From contig NZ_JAKWFK010000001.1 in NCBI RefSeq assembly GCF_029522115.1, positions 641,351 to 705,350 on the forward strand: DNA of 64,000 nt. The letters run 5' to 3'. The position numbers and the translations under genes are program-made. Shown piece by piece: positions 33,943-43,996 of this stretch; the first letter of the stretch is position 1; each line of letters begins with the position of its first letter. The DNA is from Trinickia sp. Y13. Lineage in GTDB: Bacteria; Pseudomonadota; Gammaproteobacteria; Burkholderiales; Burkholderiaceae. Under the pieces are notes generated by a model that saw only the letters and a list, made by a program, of their open reading frames with translations, was not told the DNA's origin and searched no databases.

Positions 33943-35316
33943 ATGCTGATGAGCCGAATCGCGACTTCTAGTCTTCTTGCCACCGCGGGAGATCGCGTCG
34001 TGTGGTCGGAGGGCATGTTCCTGCGCCCGCAGCACTTTCAGCAGTTGGAGCGCTTCTTCGAGCATTACGTTCATCTCCGATGCGTACAGCGCCAGCCGTT
34101 CTATTGGGGATTCTCCGCCCTCGAGATCGACCGAGAGGCACTGGCGCACGGCAAGGTCGCGATCGAAAAAGCCGCGGGCGTGATGCCTGACGGCACGCCG
34201 TTCGAGTTTGCTCGTGCAGGCGAGGTGCCCGAAGCGCTGGATGTCGGCGCGCAGGTCAAGGGCGCGACGGTGGTCCTCGCGGTGCCTCTATCGCGCGGCG
34301 ATGGCGTGCAAATTGCGTTCGATGCCGATGGCGCGCACGCAGGAGCCCGCTTCTTGGCACACGAGCGCGAGCTTGGCGACATCAACGAGATCGGTCTAGA
34401 ACCGGCGCTCGTTCAGCTCGGTCGGCTGCAATTGCACTTGATGCTCGATTGCGACTTGGGCCCCGATTGGCACGCGCTTGGCGTGCTTCGCATCGTCGAG
34501 CGTCGTTCCGATCGCCAACTGGTTTTGGACGACGGCTACATTCCACCGATGCTCGACGCCCATGCGGACGCAGTGCTGAGCGGCTACATACGAGAGTTGC
34601 ATCGGCTCCTGCTCGCGCGCAGCGAGGCGCTTTCGAGCCGGCTCGCGGCCCCGGGCCGAACGGGCATATCGGAAGTCGCCGATTTCCTCCTGCTGCAACT
34701 CGTCAATCGCTCGCTCGCTTTCGGCTCTCATGCCGAGAGCATGCCGCGCATGCATCCCGAGCGGCTGTTTAGCGAATGGCTCGAACTTGCCTACGAGATT
34801 GCGACCTTTACGAGCGACTCGCATCGGCCGCCAGCGTTGCCCGCGTATGAGCACGACGATTTGCACACGTGTTTCGGCGAACTCTTTGCGCAGTTGAGGC
34901 GATCGCTCGCGACCGTATTGGCGCAGCAGGCCGTGCAGATCCCGTTGGAGGATCAAGGCAACCGCGTCAGCGTCGCAGTGATCGCCGACGACGATTTACG
35001 CGAGCACGCCGGGTTCGTGTTGGCGGTGCGTGCCGATCTGCGGGCCGAAGATATCCGTCTGCGCGTACCCGCACAAATCAAGCTCGCGCCGGTCGAGCGA
35101 ATCAGCGATCTCGTCCACCTGCAACTGCCGGGCATTGCGGTGCAACCTTTGCCGGTGGCGCCGCGCGAAATTCCCTATCACGCGGGCCACGTTTATTTCG
35201 AGGTCGACAAGGGCGGCAACCTTTGGCGGCAACTCGAACGATCCGGCGCTTTGGCATTGCATTTGGCGGGCGATTTTCCCGGTCTCGCGCTGGAACTTTG
35301 GGCCATTAGGACGTGA
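33943..35316 (+). CDS. tssK: TssK, T6SS baseplate-membrane complex connector
   Basis: This 457-residue protein has the TssK start DRVVWSEGMFLRPQHFQQLE (shell domain) and later segments of the stalk and receptor-binding-protein-like head, including LLQLVNRSLAF and PERLFSEWLELAYEIATF. Length and motifs match TssK (COG3522). It is a trimer that joins the baseplate wedges to TssL/TssM. The stop and start between tssJ and tssK abut. An alternative ATG lies two codons downstream at 33949. Confidence 0.93.
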   Translation: MLMSRIATSSLLATAGDRVVWSEGMFLRPQHFQQLERFFEHYVHLRCVQRQPFYWGFSALEIDREALAHGKVAIEKAAGVMPDGTPFEFARAGEVPEALDVGAQVKGATVVLAVPLSRGDGVQIAFDADGAHAGARFLAHERELGDINEIGLEPALVQLGRLQLHLMLDCDLGPDWHALGVLRIVERRSDRQLVLDDGYIPPMLDAHADAVLSGYIRELHRLLLARSEALSSRLAAPGRTGISEVADFLLLQLVNRSLAFGSHAESMPRMHPERLFSEWLELAYEIATFTSDSHRPPALPAYEHDDLHTCFGELFAQLRRSLATVLAQQAVQIPLEDQGNRVSVAVIADDDLREHAGFVLAVRADLRAEDIRLRVPAQIKLAPVERISDLVHLQLPGIAVQPLPVAPREIPYHAGHVYFEVDKGGNLWRQLERSGALALHLAGDFPGLALELWAIRT

Positions 35317-35329
35317 GGGCAGGCTCGCG

Positions 35330-36691
35330 ATGAACGAATTGCACCCGTTGAACGATCCGTTTGCGGCCGGCTCCAAGGCCGGTGTTGTGCTGGCCGACGG
35401 CGGAGATGCGGGAGAGCGGGGCGACGCTGCGCCGCTCGGTGCCGGCGGGCACGAGGATGGGGTCTCGCCGGCGTCGGCGCTGCCCGGATTGGCCGATCCA
35501 CGCAACCCGCTCGTCGGCGCCGCCGGGTCGCTGCTCAACCTAGTGCCGCAAATTCGCAGTACCGTGCATCATCCGAACCCGCGTTGGCTGCGCGAGCATC
35601 TCGCAGCGGAGATTCGTGCATTCGAAATTCGCGCGCAGCAGGCCGGTATATTGCCGGAAGAGATCGGCGCTGCTCGCTATTGTCTGTGCACGGCGCTCGA
35701 TGAAGCCGCTGCATCGACCCCGTGGGGCAGTGCGGCCAATTGGTCGGCCGACAGCCTGCTCGTCGCGTTTCACAACGAAACCTGGGGCGGCGAGAAATTC
35801 TTTCAGGTGCTCGAACGCGTATCGAAGCAGCCGCGCGAGCATCTACTTCTGCTCGAGTTGCTCTTTTACTGTTTGGCGTTGGGTTTCGAAGGGCGTTACC
35901 GCGTACTCGAGAACGGCCACACCCAGCTCGACGCTTTGCGGCGCCAGCTCGCCTCGACCATCAGAAGCATACGGGGAGAGTTCGACCGGTCGCTCTCGCC
36001 GCATTGGCACGATGCGCTCGCGAGCGGCGATCCGCGGCGCACGATCATCCCGCTCTGGGCGTGCCTGGCCTTGGCCGTATTGCTTGGCTTCGGCGTGTTC
36101 GTCACGCTGTCGCTCACGTTGGCGGGCCGCTCCGACCGGGCGTTCTCGATGATTGCGCGGCTGCCGATCCCGAAGGTGCAAGCGCTCGCCGCGCAAGCGA
36201 CTGCTGCGGCGCCGTCGACGGCGCCGCGTCTCGCAGGTTTTCTTGCGCCCGAAGTGCGCGCAGGCCTCGTCGAAGTTCGCGACGAGGCCGATCGCAGCGT
36301 CGTCGTCTTGCGCGGCGATGGGTTGTTCGATTCGGGCTCGGCAACGATCATCGATCGCTACCAATCCACGCTCGCGCGCATCGCCGATGCACTGGATCGA
36401 AGCCCGGGCGGCATCGTCGTCGCTGGATATAGCGACAACCAGCCCGTTCGCACGGCCCGATTCCCATCGAACTGGAACTTGTCGCTGGCGCGCGCCCAAG
36501 CCGTGGCCCGATTTCTCGCGGACCGCATGCACGAAACGGACCGCTTGCGGGCGGTAGGGCGAGCCGATGCCGATCCGATCGCATCGAACGACACGGCCAA
36601 GGGCCGAGCTCGTAACCGTCGTGTCGAGATCACATTGCTTGCCGCGCCGGTATCGCCCGAGCGTGCGGCGCCGGCGGGGGTGGTGCGATGA
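35330..36691 (+). CDS. tssL: TssL, T6SS inner-membrane protein (DotU domain plus OmpA-like domain)
   Basis: This is a 453-residue extended TssL. The cytoplasmic IcmH/DotU domain (about residues 60-230) contains NPLVGAAGSLLNLV and RYCLCTALDEAAASTPWG, with the following FHNETWGGEKFFQVL segment. A single TM helix (IIPLWACLALAVLLGFGVF) follows. A periplasmic OmpA/MotB-type peptidoglycan-binding domain at the C-terminus has LFDSGSATI, VVAGYSDNQPVRTARFPSNW and NRRVEITLL. The ATG at 35330 replaces a longer frame that overlaps tssK. Such OmpA-bearing TssL proteins anchor the complex to the cell wall. Confidence 0.93.
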   Translation: MNELHPLNDPFAAGSKAGVVLADGGDAGERGDAAPLGAGGHEDGVSPASALPGLADPRNPLVGAAGSLLNLVPQIRSTVHHPNPRWLREHLAAEIRAFEIRAQQAGILPEEIGAARYCLCTALDEAAASTPWGSAANWSADSLLVAFHNETWGGEKFFQVLERVSKQPREHLLLLELLFYCLALGFEGRYRVLENGHTQLDALRRQLASTIRSIRGEFDRSLSPHWHDALASGDPRRTIIPLWACLALAVLLGFGVFVTLSLTLAGRSDRAFSMIARLPIPKVQALAAQATAAAPSTAPRLAGFLAPEVRAGLVEVRDEADRSVVVLRGDGLFDSGSATIIDRYQSTLARIADALDRSPGGIVVAGYSDNQPVRTARFPSNWNLSLARAQAVARFLADRMHETDRLRAVGRADADPIASNDTAKGRARNRRVEITLLAAPVSPERAAPAGVVR

Positions 36692-39600
36692 ATTCGTTCA
36701 GGGCAGTGTTGCCGAGGATTGCTCGCGCATTCGCTAGCCGCCGTATTTGGGTGACGATGGGCCTCGTCGCCGTGGTCGTGGCTCTGTGGCTGGTTGGGCC
36801 GCTGATCGCGGTGGGTGACTATCGTCCGCTCGAGACCGTATCGGCTCGCATTTGGGCGACGGTATCGATCGTTGCGATATGGGGGGCTCGCCGTGCTTGG
36901 CTGCACTGGCGCGCGGCACACCTGAACGCCGAGTTGCTGACCCGGCTGCACGAGCAAGCGCCGGCCACTTCGCGAGGGGGCGAAGCCGAAGCCGCACACG
37001 TGCGCGAGTTGCGCAACCGCTTCGACGAGGCGGCCGCGTTGTTGAAGTCGGCACGCTTAGGCGATGTCGAGGCGCGCTCGAGCATGGCGCGCTGGTTCGA
37101 TTCGATGACGCGTCGCTATCTGTATCAGCTTCCCTGGTATGTGTTCATCGGCGCGCCCGGATCGGGCAAGACCACTGCGCTCGTGAATTCGGGTTTGACG
37201 TTTCCTTTGGCGGAGCAGTTCGGCAGGGCGGCTATCCGCGGCGTAGGCGGGACGCGTCACTGCGATTGGTGGTTTACGAACGAAGCGGTCCTGATCGATA
37301 CGGCGGGACGCTACACGACGCACGAAAGCAACCGCGCACTGGACGAAGCCGAATGGGCCGGATTCGTCGGCCTGCTGAAGAAGTATCGTGGGCGGCAACC
37401 GCTCAATGGCGCGTTGTTGACGATCAGCGTGTCGGATCTGCTCGATGCCTCGGAGATGCAACGCACGCAACATGCGATGGCGCTGCGCAAGCGCTTGCAA
37501 GAGCTGCGGGCACAGCTGGGCATTCAGTTCCCCGTGTACGTGCTCGTCACCAAGGCGGATTTACTCGCCGGCTTCTCCGAATACTTCTCGGCCTTTGGCC
37601 GCGCCGAGCGCACGCAAGTATGGGGATTCACGATCGCGCTCGATGAGTCGCCCAATGCACCCCTCGATGTGAGAGCCGTATTCGAACGCGAGTACGCGAT
37701 TTTGCATCAGCGATTGAACGAAGCGTTGCCGGAGCTGCTGAGCGCCGAGGCCGATCCGTCTCGGCGCCACTTGATCTATTCGCTGCCTCAACAGTTTGCG
37801 GGACTCAAGGACGTCCTCGGCCAATTCGTCGCGCAGGTATTTTCCCATTCGAAGTTCGACTCGATGCCGCTATTGCGCGGCATCTATCTGACGAGCGGGA
37901 CGCAGGAAGGAACCGTGTTCGATCGCGTGATGGGAGGGATAAAGCGGTTTCTGCGGATCGATCCGGCGCCGCCCGCTGCACAGGCCGTCGCATCGGGGCG
38001 CAGTTTTTTCCTGAAGATGCTGCTGCAGGATCTGATCTTCAAGGAAGCTTCGCTCGCGGGCACCGACTTACGTTGGCGCTTGCGAAGAAGATTGCTGACG
38101 CTCGCGGGCTATGCCGCGGTAGTGCTCCTATCGTGCGTGTTGCTCATTGCTTGGCTTGGCAGCTATTGGCGCAATCGTGCTTACGTCGACGAAGTGGCCG
38201 CCCGGGTGCCCATGATCGAGCGGCAACTGAGGGAGGCGCCGATATCCGATCCCAACGATACGCGGCACGTGCTTGCGGTTCTGAATATGTTGCGCAACCT
38301 CGCGTTGACCGATGAGGTCGATCCCGATCATCCGGCGGCGCGCTATCGATGGGGGCTCTTTCAAGGCCGCAAGCTCGAATCCGCAGCCGATGACGTCTAT
38401 CACCGCGCACTCGACGAGCTTCTACTGCCGCTTGCCGTGCGCCGCATGCAAGCCGCGCTGCGCGATGCTCCCGCGAACGATCCGGCGTATGCCTATGCCG
38501 CGCTCAAGGCCTACTTGATGCTTTACGAGAGCGATCACTACGATCCCGTGTTCATGCAGGCGGTGCTGGAGCTCGAGGAAGCGTCCGCCGGCTCGGCGCC
38601 GATGACCCCGCGTGAGCGCGATGCGCTCCGCCGGCATCTGTCCGCGCTGTTCGACGGCCGCGTCGTGGTCTCGCCATTGCCGCGCGACGACGCCCTAGTC
38701 GCTCATGCGCGAGACGGTTTGCTGAGGATGACATTTGCGCAGCGCCTGTACGCGCAGCTTGCTCGGACGTTGCGTCCAGCCGCCACCGCCTACGATGTGG
38801 ACGTGGCGCGCATGGCCGGGCCTTCGGCGGCGCTCGCGTTTAGGCGCCAAAGCGGCGCGCGTTTGAACGACAGCGTGCCTGGGCTGTACACGTATGGCGG
38901 CTATTGGAACGTGTTCGACAAACGCTTGACCGATGCCGTGGATCGATTCGGGCGCGAGGAGATCTGGGTGCTCGGACTGCCCTCGTCTGAAATCGCGACG
39001 CCTGGTGCGCGCGATACGCACGCGAGCGAAGTGCGATCGTTGTACTTCGACGATTTCATCAAGACGTGGGACGACTACCTCGGCGATTTGCGTCTGCAAC
39101 CGAGCGACTCGGTCGCTCGAACCGCGCAAATGGCGCGGCTGCTGTCCGCGCCCGATTCGCCGCTCGTGCGTATGGCCAACGCCGTTGCCGCCGAGACCTC
39201 GCTGTCGCGCAGCGACAATCCGCAGGCAGGTCTTGCGGCTCGCGCAGAGGATAAGGTGGACGCGGCACGCCGATCGTTGTCGCAAATCTTTCAGCCGCAG
39301 CCAACGGCTGGCGATCAAGCGCGGGCGAATCGAGCCGAGCCCGAATCGGTCGTCGACGCGCATTTCACCGACATTCGCTCACTGCGGGGCGGCGCCGCCG
39401 GCGCAGCGCAAAGTGCCGCAATGAGCGATACGCTGAAATCGATCGACGCGCTTTACGTCTATCTCGTCGGCGCCGATTCGGCGTTGCGTAGCGGCAGCTC
39501 GCCGCCGCCTTCGGACGCCTCGGCGCAGCTCAAAGCGCAAGCGGGAAGAATGCCGGCGCCATTCAGGCAAATACTCACGGATCTGGGCGACTCGGCCGAC

Positions 39601-40308
39601 GCCAATCTCGTCAAAGTTGTCGATGCCAACGTGGCGCGCAGCGCCGCATCGGATGTCGGCGATTTCTGCCGACAGGCCATTGCAGGACGATACCCGCTCG
39701 TGCGCTCGTCCTCGCGCGACGCGACGGCCGACGACTTCGCGCACCTATTTGCCGCCGGTGGTTTGATGGACGCGTTCTTCCAAAAGAATTTGCAGAGCCG
39801 GGTCGATACGAGTTCGCATCCGTGGCGCTTGAAGGGCGCTGCCACCGCGCCGTTCGTTGCTTCGTTCGAGAACGCCGCCGTCATCAGAGATGCGTTCTTC
39901 AGCGGCGGCGAGCGCGTGCCGACGATCAAGCTGAACATCATGCCGCTGGACTTGGATCCGTCGATCTCCGAGTGGTCGCTCGATGTCGATGGTCAAGTCG
40001 TGCGCTATGCACACGGCCCCCAAGCGCCGATGACCGTGCAATGGCCCGGTCCGAACGGCACCAACCAAGTGCGCTTGCAGATCGTCGATCAATCGGGGGC
40101 GAGCGATGGTTTTGCGGCCTCGGGCCCCTGGGCGCTATTGCGATTGTTCGATCACGCGTCGCTGATGCGCACGAGCACAGCCGAGACAACGCGAGCCCGG
40201 TTCAGCGTCGGCGGCAAATCGTTCGCTGTGGAAGTCACGGCCAGTTCCGTACACAACCCGCTCGATCTTCCCCAATTGGAGTCGTTCACGTGCCCGACGC
40301 AACGATGA
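36688..40308 (+). CDS. tssM: TssM, T6SS IcmF-type inner-membrane ATPase-like protein
   Basis: This 1206-residue protein has typical TssM length. N-terminal TM helices (IWVTMGLVAVVVALWLVGPL and a second around 55) flank a cytoplasmic domain with an intact Walker A, GAPGSGKT (residues 155-162), and a DTAGRY switch. A third TM lies near residue 475 (LLTLAGYAAVVLLSCVLLIA), followed by a large periplasmic part ending with the TssM C-terminal beta domain that contacts TssJ. It overlaps tssL by ATGA. The retained P-loop means nucleotide binding may be active here; some TssM proteins lack it. Confidence 0.93.
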   Translation: MNSFRAVLPRIARAFASRRIWVTMGLVAVVVALWLVGPLIAVGDYRPLETVSARIWATVSIVAIWGARRAWLHWRAAHLNAELLTRLHEQAPATSRGGEAEAAHVRELRNRFDEAAALLKSARLGDVEARSSMARWFDSMTRRYLYQLPWYVFIGAPGSGKTTALVNSGLTFPLAEQFGRAAIRGVGGTRHCDWWFTNEAVLIDTAGRYTTHESNRALDEAEWAGFVGLLKKYRGRQPLNGALLTISVSDLLDASEMQRTQHAMALRKRLQELRAQLGIQFPVYVLVTKADLLAGFSEYFSAFGRAERTQVWGFTIALDESPNAPLDVRAVFEREYAILHQRLNEALPELLSAEADPSRRHLIYSLPQQFAGLKDVLGQFVAQVFSHSKFDSMPLLRGIYLTSGTQEGTVFDRVMGGIKRFLRIDPAPPAAQAVASGRSFFLKMLLQDLIFKEASLAGTDLRWRLRRRLLTLAGYAAVVLLSCVLLIAWLGSYWRNRAYVDEVAARVPMIERQLREAPISDPNDTRHVLAVLNMLRNLALTDEVDPDHPAARYRWGLFQGRKLESAADDVYHRALDELLLPLAVRRMQAALRDAPANDPAYAYAALKAYLMLYESDHYDPVFMQAVLELEEASAGSAPMTPRERDALRRHLSALFDGRVVVSPLPRDDALVAHARDGLLRMTFAQRLYAQLARTLRPAATAYDVDVARMAGPSAALAFRRQSGARLNDSVPGLYTYGGYWNVFDKRLTDAVDRFGREEIWVLGLPSSEIATPGARDTHASEVRSLYFDDFIKTWDDYLGDLRLQPSDSVARTAQMARLLSAPDSPLVRMANAVAAETSLSRSDNPQAGLAARAEDKVDAARRSLSQIFQPQPTAGDQARANRAEPESVVDAHFTDIRSLRGGAAGAAQSAAMSDTLKSIDALYVYLVGADSALRSGSSPPPSDASAQLKAQAGRMPAPFRQILTDLGDSADANLVKVVDANVARSAASDVGDFCRQAIAGRYPLVRSSSRDATADDFAHLFAAGGLMDAFFQKNLQSRVDTSSHPWRLKGAATAPFVASFENAAVIRDAFFSGGERVPTIKLNIMPLDLDPSISEWSLDVDGQVVRYAHGPQAPMTVQWPGPNGTNQVRLQIVDQSGASDGFAASGPWALLRLFDHASLMRTSTAETTRARFSVGGKSFAVEVTASSVHNPLDLPQLESFTCPTQR

Positions 40309-40970
40309 GCGAGGCGTGCTCGAATGCACAGCGCGCGCTGCCCGGCTGGTACGGCAAGCTGCCCGGCGCCGGCGATTTCGCCGATCGCCGCATGCCGAGC
40401 ACCCTCGCACAGTCTTGGGAGCGGTGGTTCGCGCGCGCGATGGCATCGATGCGGGAAAGCGCAGCACAGACGTTTTTGAACGGCTATGACCCCGGGCCGA
40501 TGTGGCGCTTCGCGATTCCGGCGGGCGCCGGCGCCGGGTGGGTGCAGTTCGGTTGCATCGCGCCAAGTCGGGATCGCGTGGGCCGCCGTTATCCGCTGCT
40601 CGTCGCCCATATGCTCGACTTGGACGGGTTTTCTCGCGACATGGCGGCATGGGCGAGCGCGAGCCTTTCGGCCATCGGTGAGGTCCTCGCGGAAGCGATT
40701 CAGTGCGCCCGCGCGCCGGAGGAGTTCGATTGCGCGCTCGCGCAACGGATGGCCTCGGTGTCGGGAGATGGGCCGGGCCCTGTGTCGCGCGCGAGCGGCT
40801 GGCCGAATTTGCTCGAGTATTTCGACCCCGGCGGGATGACGAGTTTTTGGTGGACGGGCGCGGACGAGCGCGGATCGGCCAAGGTCGAAGCGCATACCGG
40901 GGTGCTCGATAGCGCGTTGTTTTGGAAGTTGTTCGGCGACGGCGAACGCGCGTTGCGCGCGAACGGTTGA
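40290..40970 (+). CDS. tagF: TagF, T6SS-associated regulator (ImpM family)
   Basis: This roughly 226-residue protein has the ImpM/TagF start ALPGWYGKLPGAGDFADRRM and a later FDPGGMTSFWWTG segment. A GGAG Shine-Dalgarno at 40278-40281 fits the GTG at 40290; the ATG at 40305, overlapping the tssM stop, is the alternative and removes five residues. TagF is a negative post-translational regulator of T6SS in Pseudomonas, acting with Fha and in parallel to PpkA. Here tagF, fha, ppkA and pppA are all present in the locus. Confidence 0.88.
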   Translation: MPDATMSEACSNAQRALPGWYGKLPGAGDFADRRMPSTLAQSWERWFARAMASMRESAAQTFLNGYDPGPMWRFAIPAGAGAGWVQFGCIAPSRDRVGRRYPLLVAHMLDLDGFSRDMAAWASASLSAIGEVLAEAIQCARAPEEFDCALAQRMASVSGDGPGPVSRASGWPNLLEYFDPGGMTSFWWTGADERGSAKVEAHTGVLDSALFWKLFGDGERALRANG

Positions 40971-41015
40971 AGCGTCTGGTTTGACGGCCGGACAAGGACG
41001 TTGAAGGGGAGGTTT

Positions 41016-42938
41016 ATGACGGAATCTCGATTCGCTGAAGCCGAGGTGAGTGCCGATCGCGCCGCCAGCGCCAGGGTGAAGCCGCTGCCGAGCGGCCACC
41101 GGCTTGGCGAGTTCGAGCTCGATTCGGTACTCGGCGTCGGCGGCTTCGGCATCGTCTATCGCGCATTCGACCGAACCTTGCAACGAACCGTGGCGGTCAA
41201 GGAGTACATGCCGGCGATGCTGGCGCTGCGAGCGGGGGACTACACGGTAGGCGTGCGCGCATCGCGCTACGCGCACGCGTTCGAAGCAGGGCGCACGGCT
41301 TTTCTCAACGAGGCGCGGCTGCTGGCTCAATTCGATCATCCTGGGCTGCTCAAGGTGCTCCACTTCTGGGAGAGCCACGGCACCGCGTACATGGTGATGC
41401 CGTTCTACGAAGGGCAGACACTTGCGCAGCGAAAGCGCCGAGTAGAGCGCATGAGCGAGCCGGAACTGCTCGGTCTTTTTGGGCCTTTGCTCGGGGCGCT
41501 TCATACGCTCCACCGCGCGCAGTGCTTTCATCGCGATATTTCGCTCGACAACATCCTGGTGCAGCCGGGAGGGCAGCCGGTTCTGCTCGACTTCGGGGCG
41601 GCGCGCAAGCTGATCGGCGACCTCGTCGACGAAACGGCGATGATTCTGAAGCCCGGATATGCACCCATCGAGCAATACACGGATGATCCGGCGTTCAAAC
41701 AGGGCGCGTGGACCGACATCTATGCACTGGGCGCCGTCGCGTACGCGTTGATCACGGGCGACTTGCCGCCGGCTGCCGTCGTGCGCAGCATCCAGGACCA
41801 ATATCGCCCGCTCGCCGGCCGGCAGTGGCCCAATGATGGCACTCACTACAGCGAGCGACTATTGGCGGCGATCGACGCGGCGCTTGCTTTGCGGATCGAG
41901 GATCGGCCCGGATCGGTGCCTGCGTTTGCGCAACGGTTGGGCTTGCGCGAGACGATGCCGGGCGTCTTCGTGACGCCCGATCGCGCGGCTTCGGCGCCTT
42001 TTCCCATCGAGGTGGAGCCGGTTTGGGCCCACTCCGACGAGAGTGCCGCCGTCGAATCGGCTCCGGTCCCGGCGGCACCGGAGCCGGTCCTGAGCGAGGT
42101 GAGGGCCGCGTCTCCAAGCATATCGACAGCCGATCTTCATGCCGAGGACACGACGGAGCCGACGGAGCCGTCGGCGATCGATGTGACCTCAGTCACGGAT
42201 CGCGATGATCGGCCCAATACTTCGCGTTGGAGTGCACTAGGCATACGGCGGCATGCGGTGCGGGCACTTGCACTCCTCGTGATTGCGGCGGCCGGCGTGA
42301 CCCTGCTGCAAGTGGCCATGAGGCCGTCGGGGCAGACCTCACCGGTACCTGCCGCACCATCGATGGCGCAGCTAGCCGCGCCGCAAGCGCTTCCAGCGCT
42401 ACCCCGCAGCAGCGCGCCGCTGGCGGCTGCGCAAACGCCGGCGACCGTGCCTGACGCGCAGCAGAGTCTCTCCGGACCGGCATCGGCCGTGACGCAAACG
42501 GCGTCGTCCCCGGCAACCGTTGCCCGCGCGTCGGGCGCAAGCCCGGCCGCGTCGGCTGGCGGAGCAGACCTCACGGCTTCGGCCGCATTGGCAAGCGGAG
42601 CATCGAACCGCGCATCCGTCGCGATGCGCTCGCCCGCCTCTCGCGACGAAGCACCACCCGCGGCCAATGAGCCGGATGCGTCGCAAGCATCGGGCCCGGC
42701 GGCGGTGGCGAGAAGCAAAGCGCTTCGGCCGGTTCTCGTGCGGCTGTTTGTCTTTCCGTGGGGGGAGGTGTACGTGAACGGCGTGAGGCGAGGCATCAGT
42801 CCGCCGTTTCGGGCGATGAGTCTCACGCCCGGCACTTACCGCATCGAAGTGCGCAACGGCAACTTGCCGCCGCTGGTGCGCACGATCACGCTCGACGTCG
42901 GCGAATCGCCCGTCGAGATTCGCTACTCGTTCGAGTGA
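41016..42938 (+). CDS. ppkA: PpkA-type membrane Ser/Thr protein kinase of the T6SS
   Basis: This is a 640-residue bacterial Ser/Thr kinase. The kinase domain (about residues 30-310) has the glycine loop LGVGGFGIVYRA, the catalytic K62 in VAVKEYM, HRD at 172-174 and D192 in LLDFGAARK. A Pro/Ser/Ala-rich region precedes one TM helix (about 413-433), then a periplasmic Ala/Ser-rich linker and a PEGA-like beta domain at the C-terminus (VYVNGVRRGISPPFRAMSLT). GGGGAGG at 41006-41012 fixes the ATG at 41016. PpkA phosphorylates Fha to activate the apparatus. The periplasmic PEGA part could sense or bind envelope components. Confidence 0.9.
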   Translation: MTESRFAEAEVSADRAASARVKPLPSGHRLGEFELDSVLGVGGFGIVYRAFDRTLQRTVAVKEYMPAMLALRAGDYTVGVRASRYAHAFEAGRTAFLNEARLLAQFDHPGLLKVLHFWESHGTAYMVMPFYEGQTLAQRKRRVERMSEPELLGLFGPLLGALHTLHRAQCFHRDISLDNILVQPGGQPVLLDFGAARKLIGDLVDETAMILKPGYAPIEQYTDDPAFKQGAWTDIYALGAVAYALITGDLPPAAVVRSIQDQYRPLAGRQWPNDGTHYSERLLAAIDAALALRIEDRPGSVPAFAQRLGLRETMPGVFVTPDRAASAPFPIEVEPVWAHSDESAAVESAPVPAAPEPVLSEVRAASPSISTADLHAEDTTEPTEPSAIDVTSVTDRDDRPNTSRWSALGIRRHAVRALALLVIAAAGVTLLQVAMRPSGQTSPVPAAPSMAQLAAPQALPALPRSSAPLAAAQTPATVPDAQQSLSGPASAVTQTASSPATVARASGASPAASAGGADLTASAALASGASNRASVAMRSPASRDEAPPAANEPDASQASGPAAVARSKALRPVLVRLFVFPWGEVYVNGVRRGISPPFRAMSLTPGTYRIEVRNGNLPPLVRTITLDVGESPVEIRYSFE

Positions 42939-42945
42939 GGCGCCG

Positions 42946-43959
42946 ATGAATGACACTTTGCTCGCGCCGATCGATGCGGACACGCCGTGCGGCCCAAACC
43001 TCGAATACGACGCCGATTTTCTATTACTGCAAGAGTATGCGAGCGGCAAGTCCGAGCAGCAATACGGCGATACGTTGATCGCCGCGCAGCCGCCCGATTG
43101 GTCTCGCATCGAGCAACTTGCTGTGTCGCTGCTTGCCCGCACCAAGGATCTGCGCGTGCTTGTGCAATTGACGCGCGCCTGGATGCAGGCCGACGGCCTC
43201 TCGGGGTTGGCGCGAGGGCTGCACATGGCGTGTGCGCTGCTCGACAGGTATTGGGATGCCGTGCATCCCGCACTGACGGTCGACGGTCAGTACGATCCCC
43301 TGCCGCGCGTCAATGTCCTGCGCGAAATGGCCGGTTCAGGCGGCTGCCTGCACGTCATGCGTGAATGGCCGCTGTTCGGGGCCACGAGTGTCCGATCCAT
43401 CGCAAGCGCGCTTGCGCGCCACGGTATCGGCGCCCGCGAAGGTCTCGGCGGCTGCGAGCGGATCGCGGACGATCTACGCGCCGCGCATGGAAGGGGCGAC
43501 CCAACGCTTGCCACCGCGCTCGACGCCCTCGATGCCTTGTGCGCTTTGCGCGCGACGCTGCACACCCGGCTGGGCCAAGAATGGGCGCTCGATGAAAGTG
43601 CGCTAGAACGCGATCTGTCGGTCATCGCGCAATGCTTGCACGCGGCAAAAGACCATGCACTCGCGCCGGTGTCCGGCTCGGGGCAAACATCACGCGAACC
43701 CGAATCGCGACCGTCGCCCGCCATGACGATCGATACGCGCGCCGACGCCAATTTATGTTTGGACGCGCTGTGTAGCTATTTCGAACGACACGAGCCGAGT
43801 CATCCGGCTCCGTTGCTGCTACGTCGAGTCCAGCGCCTGCTCACCCTCAACTTCTACGAAATCATGCGGGACATTGCGCCCGAGGGGTTGGGCAAGCTCG
43901 ATGCGCTGAGCGGGCGCGGCGCCGATAACCGCGCGGACGGCGACGGCGCAAGAACATAA
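42946..43959 (+). CDS. tssA: TssA, T6SS cap/assembly protein
   Basis: This 337-residue protein has an N-terminal ImpA domain: PIDADTPCGPNLEYDADFLL, LLARTKDLRVLVQLTRAWMQ and WDAVHPALTVDGQYDPLPRV. The C-terminal region ends with LLRRVQRLLTLNFYEIMRDI, typical of the short TssA class. TssA caps sheath growth and recruits baseplate parts. It starts seven bases after ppkA, so the two are co-transcribed. Confidence 0.9.
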   Translation: MNDTLLAPIDADTPCGPNLEYDADFLLLQEYASGKSEQQYGDTLIAAQPPDWSRIEQLAVSLLARTKDLRVLVQLTRAWMQADGLSGLARGLHMACALLDRYWDAVHPALTVDGQYDPLPRVNVLREMAGSGGCLHVMREWPLFGATSVRSIASALARHGIGAREGLGGCERIADDLRAAHGRGDPTLATALDALDALCALRATLHTRLGQEWALDESALERDLSVIAQCLHAAKDHALAPVSGSGQTSREPESRPSPAMTIDTRADANLCLDALCSYFERHEPSHPAPLLLRRVQRLLTLNFYEIMRDIAPEGLGKLDALSGRGADNRADGDGART

Positions 43960-43996
43960 CCGCAATCGCACTGAACTTCCGAGGAGAGACACCGCC

